Shown here: one piece after another, positions 43,501 to 52,700 of the stretch
How the letters are laid out: each line of letters starts with the position of its first letter
Numbering within the stretch: the stretch's first letter is position 1
Source: Siderastrea radians
Taxonomy: Eukaryota > Cnidaria > Anthozoa > Scleractinia > Rhizangiidae
DNA: 64,000 nucleotides
Direction: 5' to 3'
Assembly: GCA_964017195.1 (NCBI GenBank)
Contig: OZ024897.1
Location: 40,710,924 to 40,774,923, forward strand
Notes under the pieces: model-generated
Told to the model about the DNA's origin: nothing
What the model saw: the letters and a program-made list of their open reading frames with translations, nothing else
Database searches by the model: none
Made by a program: the position numbers and the translations under genes

Positions 43501-46500
43501 CCATTTTAAGCCCACTGAGACATTTCAGTACACCCATTTTTCAACCTGCCATCCATCAGGAGTGAAAAGAGGCTTCATCAAAGGAGAGGCTCCAAGACTA
43601 CTCAGCACTAACTCTTCTAAAACATTATTTGAAGAGAGCGTCACAAACTTCAAAACACATCTTCTTGAGACTGAGAGGATACCCAGAAAACTTTATTCAA
43701 ATAACCCTCTCAGAAGTTACTTTTGAAGACAGGAATCAAGCCCTCCGACAAAAACAAAAACAAAAAAAGAAAATCTTGCCCTCTGTAACACAATATCACC
43801 CAGCAGTGCCTAACTTAAAACCAATACTCATGAACAGCTGGCATTTCATAACACAGCAACCATTGCAAAACGACATTTTTAAGGAACCGCCCCCAATATC
43901 GTACAAAAGAGGGCGTTCCCTCAAAGATATACTCGTGAGAGCAAAACTCTAGAAAGGTTAAAACACGCGCGCAGGAGGCGTGCAGGCCTGTTACTCTTTT
44001 AGACACTAAAAAGAGGATCACAAATCAAAACTGCAGTTACAACTTCTGGTTTAAATTTTTAAGCCATTTTAAAAGGCTAAAACACGCGCGTGGGAGCCGC
44101 GTAGGCCCGTCACCCTTTTTAACTTTGCTAAAAAAAACTTGATTTCTTAAAAAAATTTGGTTCAGACATAACCAGCAGTCAATTGTACTTGAATGTATAA
44201 GATGTATCTGTAACTCAAACATATTATAAAAGTCGTTTTTAAGAGCAGGATAGCCAAAAAGCATGTAATTATGATGAAAGAGGCAATATAATTATTGTAA
44301 AATGGAAAATAAAGAGTTTTCAAGACAGATAAAGATTATTTTAAAATGGCGGCCATTTTGAATATTTTATGTATTTGTATCAGTCTTGTGTTCTGTGGCT
44401 CAAAATTACAGCAAAATTGTTTATATACTAAAACTAGATTCCTCTGCCTGCTTCAGGACTGTTTTCAAGGCAAACACCTAAATACTTAGGGCTTTTCTAT
44501 TAAGTTACAGTTTCACTTCCGGTTCAAGATGGCGGCCATTTTGAAACACCCTCTTAAAGTGCCTATGAACTAAAAATTTTTTTTGCACATTTTGGTAGTT
44601 CATTATGCGTTAATTCCGAAATGGCAAGAGAGATTTGATGGCAAGAAACAAAAATCCGTTTTTTTGCCGCTGAAAGTACCCAAAATGACCAAAATCGTGT
44701 CTCCGAAGACTGGGAACGAGTTGGCCGAGGAAGCGGGCCGTATGACGTCACAAATCGCGCAGGATGTTTGTCTCTTTGGTTTTTGTCAAGTGTTTGAGCG
44801 AGGAAACTTACATTTTCCTTGCTAATATTGATATACAATGAAAGCTACCGACGACTGAGGAAGACGCTAAGATTCAGCTCGAAGCGATTTCGAAGATGTG
44901 CAGTTTTTGGGTTTGTCGTCCGTGGATAAAGCCTAAACAACGACAACAACAATCTTGCGTGAAGCAAGATGGCGAATTGAATATTATTGTTGGGATTGAC
45001 TAACTTTCAGCTCTACTGGCTTGACTGGCCTTGAAGGAGAAGCTCCTAGAATTGAATGGTCAGTACTTTTATGTGTTAATAACGAGAGATTGACGTAGCC
45101 TTGACTTTTTAATTACTTCTTTTGTTAAGAGCGTCGTTGTATGTACTTCAATTATTTTACTCAAACCGATACCAGACAAGTTCAAGTTTACGGTGTACTT
45201 GTTTGTAACTTAATTTGTTCATCTTTTCATAGGTTTTCGCGCCAAGAGAAAGATAGACTCAGTTGTTCGGCTCTTTCGAATGAGGACTTTTGCAGAGAGA
45301 ACACTGATATAAACTTATTAGTTAGCAGGAAGTATTTTATACATTGAAGATAAGCATATCCAAAATTTGCTTGAAATATTACATACCTAATGGCTGAGAC
45401 ATCAGTAGTAATTTCTAAAGAGCGTGTTTTATTTATTATAATCAGCAGCTGCAAATGATTTTCAAATGGAAGTGCAGTGCTTTTATTGTAAATTTCAAGC
45501 CATTTATGAGGGAGCATCTCAAAGCAAATAAATAAGAATTTTTGAGTATGGTGCTCATTTGTGGTCTTTTACTCCACCTGGAGGTGCTATGAGGATGATG
45601 ACTGTGATAAATAAAGATGGACATTGTATGATACGCGTGCAAACTCAGACTAATGTGACTTCAGCTGTGTCCTTGTAACAATCCATCGCTTCTGACTACA
45701 TGAACTGGTTTAAGTAATTGCCTACACAATATTAGACCAGCTGAGATTTTTGTCCTTCTGTTCAGCAATTTGCTTGAGGATTTTGGTTCCTACCAATTTT
45801 ATGCAAACAAGCTATGGCAGGTGAGAGCTAGTATGCTGAGTTCTTACAGGCTTTATGTGATCACTTGTACTTTCATGATGCTGGTCTCATGTAAATAAAC
45901 TTAACCATACCTGTCCAGTTATACTGGCCCCAGTTGTTCAAAAGTTGGATAGCGCTATCGACCGGATAAATCTCTTCCAGTAGATAAGGCAATTGGTTTC
46001 CCTAACACTTATCCACCTTTTGAACAACTGGGGCCTGGTCTGAACTCCCTTTGTATACTGGTCTCATATGACAATATCTCCCTTGGGTCAATCTCAACAC
46101 TAAGATGAATATGTAATTTGCTCCAGAAGTACATTTTGAAGTGGCATTTTCATTGAGACATACACCCATTCCAATTCCATGAAGTATGGCAGAAATCAGT
46201 GCCAAGTAGAAATTGCCCTCTTTGTGTGTGTAGTTTCATATTTTTTGTGTTATTTTTGTTTAAGGAGGGGGGGGAATGGGGAGAGGTTAAGACAGCTCCC
46301 TTGGATCCATAAACCCTTTAAATTACAGTTCCCTCCCAGTACACTGTACACATTATGCGTGTATTAGCCTTTTTTGTTGTTAACAGATATGCTCTTCAGT
46401 TACAAATGTCTAAGAGTCTGTGTTCGATCAAGCTCGCATAATCCTTTGAATTCTCCCAACACTCTTGTGTTTGCATCAGGCTTCCTCTACGTAACCATTC

Positions 46501-46715
46501 ATGCCACTATTAATGTTTGAAGATATGTATTTTACTATCTTGGGCACTTATTTAGTAACAGAACCCCCCTTTGTTACCAGTGTTTTTACACTGATGGGGC
46601 TATCCTGTGTATACATCATTATTATTATTAAAGCAGTACAAGAAGTTTATATGCTATCTCCCTAAATAGCATGCATAGGGCGGGAACGTAGCCTATGCAG
46701 CTAATTTTCGGAAAA

Positions 46716-46777
<62 letters not shown>

Positions 46778-49700
46778 AAATTAAAGGTGGAGAACGAGAT
46801 CGAAAAGGCCCATTTTTAAACCTCATTATTGATTTTCTGTTGGCTAATTAGGTGGCTTGTGTGGTAGCTTTTTTGGGTACAGGGAATGAGTCAAGAAGAG
46901 ACTGAGACAATTCAGTGTGTGAGGAATTTCCAATACAAAGCCTGCCACAAAATTAAATAATGGGAAATGAAGGTCACATTTTCATTGCCCTTCAGTAATA
47001 AAAATGATTAAATAACTTATGCCATAAATTCAAATTAAACCTTCATCACCAAGACTGTACTGCAGAAGGGTCAATTAGACGGTGTTAAGTGTGATATATG
47101 AAATTTCATATTATATGGTCCTCTTGAGATAACAGGAGGAGGGTCAACAAGAAGAGAGGCACAAATCTGTTTGAAATGTGTGGTGTTTAAAGGGGACCAC
47201 ATAAATCAAATGCAGTGGAAGCAGAGTGACTTGCAATAAAAATTATCAATGCTGAGCTGAACTGCTTCCTTTTATTTGATGAAACATCACGAGGGATTTA
47301 TAAATATTCCTATAGCTATCTGTGATTAACTAAAACGTCTTGTCTCGTCGTCGGTCAAGACAGTTCCGTTCATTGTTATCCCTTCAAACTCTATGGTGAA
47401 CATCCAGTTTGAGAAAAGTATTGCATGTGGTTTCCAAAAAAAAAAGGAAATGTAAACAAAACTTTGTAGCTCAGTTATGCGTTGTAGATCTTGGATGCTT
47501 TTAGGTAATAGTGGACAGATATATAGCAATAGTTTTGTGGCCAAATATTGAAAACCTTCTTTATCCCGATCTTTTATCTTGAATTGCGATAATTGCTACT
47601 AGTAGAACTAATCCAACAGTGGCAGAAGTTACATATATTAACGCGGCATTCAAATGCTGCAGCTTTTCCGAGAAGCAGCTCTGTAATGCGGGTCGAATCG
47701 AATTCTTACCGAGTCGAACACGGTTCAAATGAGTCCGCTTCTCTCCCTAATTCGTTTCCTTTTGAGAAATGACACACACATGCTCTGATTGTGTTAATCC
47801 TGCCCTTGTAGCTTACAATCCTGGGCCCACGAGTCACTCCAAAGTAATTTCTCTTCTGGAAATCCTCTTGTCAGCCATAACACTCTTGTCTTCTGCGCGA
47901 TTTGTGACGTCACAGCCTTGTAATGCGATCGTTTTGGCCGCGCGCAAAATGGAGACACATTCGGGTGCCAAATTTGAACTTTGCGGCTGGAAAAATATCC
48001 CATGCAAAGGGTTCTTCTCAGCGAAACTTACAGATTTAGATTGAGGGAGTCATAAACTATCATATTTAGGAGAAAAATTTTTTAGTTCAGAGGCACTTTA
48101 ACTCAGCTCAAGTCAAATTTTCGCAGTGGCACTATATCAGATATCCATCAACACGTGAAAAACTATCTTTCCACCAAATTTCGTGCTTTTAACAGAAAGT
48201 GAACAATTCCAGCACATATCCGCCCCACTAATAGTTCACCACTAAATTCTCTCCGTTTTTGATTGGTTTAAATTGAATACGTGACGCAATAGTGATCCTT
48301 CTCTGAGGCCTCAGTGTCAACCCATATGGATAGCATTCATCTGCAGAAAATCTCCATCTATTTTCGTTTTTTTAACTTGGTGCACTTAAGATTCAAAAGG
48401 GCACTTTTTGGATGGAAGAAAGCTAAGTGTTGTACAATAAAAACAAGAGTATTTCTGTCTCGGGACACATTGGGGTGGGGGGGGGGGTGGGGTGATGGTT
48501 AGGCGGAGAACAGGTGGCTCAAAATTCCTCCCCCCTCAAGTTTCCCCTTAATTCCCGCCCCTGTTCCATTTTTGTTGGCTTTCGCCTCTCTGCCTCTCTT
48601 TCGGCTTCAACCATTAAACAATGCCGTGTTATTTCCCCCTATTTCTCCCAATTCCCGGCACCTTAGGGATCCCCCTTCGCACCCCCTTTCCCCTGTCACC
48701 CTTACGCTTCTCGTCCCGTTTTTCTCCTGGGTTGCTGACCCCTACCCCCCGCCCCTTACCTCACTTGGAAAGCGACAAACAAAGAAAGAAAAGAATAAAA
48801 CGTGTTCCTTACAGGATTTCCAGGACGTTCTTTCTTGTGATAAGTTCAGCTCTGTAGTCATTCAGCGTAAGCCAGTCTTGGGTTACACCATCAAGTTCGT
48901 CTTTGCAATCTGAAAAAAAATGTAACTGGTAACGATCGTGGCAACAACTACTATGGTATTTTGATGGTTACAATTTAGATAAAAAGAGATATATCAAGTG
49001 TAAATGCCCAAGTTTTGGTGTAATATAGCATATTAAACGCGTTTTACTGAAAACTAATAATAATAATAATAATAATAATAACAGTATTTATAGACGCATA
49101 ATTAACCTAATTTACAACTCTCAAAAAATAGATTAAAAAAGTGCTTGACTACTAATAAGTAATGGATAAAATATAAAAATGCTAACTACTAATTACAATG
49201 GATAAAATATAAAAGTTGGTCTACAAGATAAGGGGAACCGATAAACTGGCTAAAGATAAATTAATTTAAAAAGATATGCCTTTAAAAGCCTTTTAAAAGC
49301 AGAGACTGACTGTGCATTCCTTATCATGAGAGGTAGCGTGTTCCAAAGAGCACAAGTCAAGCTGCCGTCGTGAGATCTCGTCAAATGAGAAAATTAACTC
49401 GACATGATCAACCTTAGCCTGCGAGCAAGCTCTCCGGGGCGATCTGGCGGCGGGGCAGGAAAAGGAAGGAGAGCTTGCAACTACGTCTCTGGAGTTCAAA
49501 TTCCGCCTCCAGCGGAGCTGTGGCTCCCCGTTGTCTTAGGTGTCAGATTTTGGCCAATCAGTGCAAACCAGAAACCACAGGACACCCAAGCATAATATTT
49601 GAATATTATTAAAAATGGCGTTTCAAAATATAACACTTTGTATGGGATTTCGAATCGAACATTTTGAGCAATACATAACAACGAACTAACTGCGAGGATC

Positions 49701-52700
49701 CTCTTTACATTTATTTCTAACTGAATAAAGTTCATGAAACATTACATGGTGTTGTTTGCTATCCTTACAAAGCATTTTGAGCAGTTTTAGGTCCATTTAC
49801 TTAACTGTGTTAGTACGTGTATAATACATTGACAAGGTCAATGTATTATACACGTACTAACACAGTTAAGTAAGTGGACCTAAAATTGCTCAAAATACTT
49901 TGTAAGGATAGAAAACAACACCATGTAATGTTTCATGAACTTTATTCAGTTAGTTCGTTGTTATGTATTGCTCGAAATGTTCGCTTCGAAATCCCATACA
50001 AAGTCTTATATTTTGAAACGCCATTTTTAATGATATTCAAATATTATGCTTGGGCTTCCTATGCAGACACGAGATTCAATGTAACAAACATGTTTAAAAC
50101 ACGTGAAAGAAGATCAGATTTCGTGCGTTATGCAAATTTGATGCGCTTTTTGAACTGAAACTAACTTAGGATTATGTTCGCTATTTCTTACAAATTCTTT
50201 CACAATTGTCATTGACTTTCAATATGAGCCTCGTTTACTATTTCAATTTTAATCGAAGGATCAAGTGCGCGAAAGAAAGGTTCGTTTCTTCCCACATCGC
50301 TCGAGCAATTTATTGTGAGACTCACATTATGCAAATTTAGTGCACTGTGAACTAAAAATAATCCCAGGAAAAAAGCTTGCTATTTTACTCTAATTCTCTT
50401 TCTAACATCATAACCTTCGATTTCTAGTATAAGTTACATTCAAAAGTTTCGCTTTTGACGGCAGGTTTGGCGAAGGCAATTTCGATTTTCGAAAATTTTA
50501 GCTTCGTAGCTTACGTCGCATTCGGCGTTTACTTTTGTCGTCTGCGCGTGAAGATTGATGACGTCATTACCGAATTAAATCTCCACCAATCAGCATTTTG
50601 CATCTAACTTTTTCGATGCAGAAATTCAAATTCCTGTGACGTAGTTGCAAGCTCTCCTTCCTTTTCCTGCCCCGCCGCCAGATCGCCCCGGAGAGCTTGC
50701 TCGCAGGCTAGATCAACCTATGTTAGCTTACAGGCTAATACATTCTGACTACAATCCTAATACAATTTTCTCGTTGAATTTCCCTATCGAAATTCGGATT
50801 GGACGTCGGCTGAACGACGTACCTACACAGAAGGTTATCACCAATGGCCACGCCAGCTTATCACTAATGGTCACGCCAGCTTATCATCAATGGTAACGCC
50901 ACTTTGTTCTAGTTAGCTCCCTCGTTACAATATTGACTTTGAAATTATGAATATATGAAGTTCATATATTTGAACTGCGGAATGAAGAAATAAATGTAAA
51001 GAAGATCCTCGCAGTTATTAACGCAACTTATGCAGTTGCGAAAAGAAAGCCTGAAAAAATCAGGCTTGCCGGGACTCGAACCCTGACCTCTGCGATACCG
51101 GTGCAGCGCTCTAACCAATTGAGCTAACAAGCCAACTGGGAGCTGGTCATTAAATTGGTTCGTAATATACCCGGGAAAGATGAAGATGAAATTATGAATA
51201 TATGAAGTTCATATATTTGAACTGCGGAATGAAGAAATAAATGTAAAGAAGATCCTCGCAGTTATTAACGCAACTTATGCAGTTGCGAAAAGAAAGCCTG
51301 AAAAAATCAGGCATAAGTTGCGTTAATAACTGCGAGGATCGTCTTTACATTTATTTCTTCATTCCGCAGTTCAAATATATGAACTTCATATATTCATAAT
51401 TTCATCTTCACCTTTCCCGGGTATATTACGAACCAATTTAATGACCAGCTCCCAGTTGGCTTGTTAGCTCAATTGGTTAGAGCGCTGCACCGGTATCGCA
51501 GAGGTCAGGGTTCGAGTCCCGGCAAGCCTGATTTTTTCAGGCTTTCTTTTCGCAACTGCATAAGTTGCATTAATAACTGCGAGGATCTTCTTTACATTTA
51601 TTTAATATTGACTTTGTTGAGCCAACACTCACCTTTCATGTTCATTGCCTTTCGCATTTCCAGCTCAAGTTTGACGATCACTTTGTGTAAGGAAGTAATT
51701 TCATCTGTTAATGTACCAATCTCTTCTACCACATAGGCAGAAAGATCCGTGGAATGTTGATTCTCTATCAGAGAAAAACAAAAATGACGATCAAAAATTT
51801 ATTCAAATAATTATGTAAATATGCAAGTGAATTTAATTATCATTGTAATCTAAATATTGTTATTGTAATCGTAGGTCTTTTCTCCTTCTTTTCTCTTATT
51901 TTAAGAAAAAGTTATTTGGCCAACCTCGTGTTTCCTTTTCAAGATATTTTTACTTTTACGTTTTATTTGTTTCTTTTTTGCATATTGAATAAACTTGTAG
52001 TTGTTATGTTAAGTTATGTTATGTTACGTTGCGTTACGTTACGTTATGTTATGTTATGCTCATTTCACCTTTTTGGTTGATTGGCAGCCAAGTTTTTCTT
52101 TCTGAGCTGGGACGGTCGCGGTGGTTTGGGCGGTGCTTTTTTCTTCAATCCTAGCACTTTAACAGGAAAGAAATGAAATACAATTAAGACGTCTTTAAGT
52201 GCGTCAAGCACGCAGTATGATAAAAAGCCCAAAATGCGATCAACCTTTGTCAATTGTGCGTAGACCCGAACAGTGCCACTACTTTGGAAAAGCTCTAACA
52301 CTGCAAAAGAGGGCATTCCCATTATCATTCTTTGTTCTACTAAAATGTAAGCCTACCTTTCCCCACTGGGAAAGGAAAGTCCGAAGTCCTGTAAGCCAAG
52401 AGCTTATATTTGCAGGATTACATAGAATAATCACAAAATGATTTTGTCATCGTCTTACCCTTATTCGGGATGGGGTGTGTTATTTTCTGATCAAATGATG
52501 CAAGCTTCTGTTCCTCTCTCTCTCTTCGGCGATTTCTTCAGTTTCCCTTGCTTTAACGAACTCATAGTTGTGTTCATCAGTGACCGTTGCTGCATGTTCG
52601 TTGTTGTTTACAGTCCCGGAGGCAGTAGCACTGCAAAGATCAGATTGTGGGATCTGGATGCGTTTTGCTGTAGGCTCACCGTCGCTACTTTCAGGTCCCG

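Larger units (their letters stand above)
41151..48230. mobile_element. 7.1-kb non-autonomous TIR element, host of a nested Penelope
   Basis: The ends are inverted: TAGTGGGGCGGATATGTGC at 41151 and its complement ending at 48230. The similarity extends over about 150 bp, including a shared GATATAGTGCCA. Both flanks read ATA, a possible 3-bp target duplication. The left arm resumes its match to the right arm at about 44555 (AAGTGCCTATGAACTAAAAA), so 41300-44555, including the Penelope copy, is extra sequence. No transposase frame was recognised. The element lies within an intron of the EHBP1-like gene. Confidence 0.55.
44126..48230. other. Interior and right arm of the 7.1-kb TIR element, no gene seen
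   Basis: Contains an arm-like block at 44520-44900 similar to the inverted 47780-48100 block. It also holds a MITE at 45926 and an ATT microsatellite at 46719. No coding exon with convincing splice sites was recognised. Confidence 0.4.
50929..51616. mobile_element. Inverted array of tRNA-derived SINE copies with 13-bp TSD
   Basis: AATATTGACTTTG occurs at 50929-50941 and 51604-51616, so the 662 bp between was inserted as one unit. It holds two SINE copies on the minus strand (one complete with tRNA head, one 3' part) and two on the plus strand (one 3' part, one complete). They meet head-on near 51310. Each full copy has a leader, a tRNA-like head, a T6 Pol III terminator inside the hairpin AAGCCTGATTTTTTCAGGCTT, and a tail ending CATTTATTT or ATTCATAATTT. 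Confidence 0.8.

Noticed and set aside
51063..51528. Two nuclear tRNA-Thr genes
   Set aside because: Lack of T33, a mismatched anticodon stem and embedding in a mobile inverted array with TSD make functional tRNAs unlikely; kept only as tRNA-like heads.
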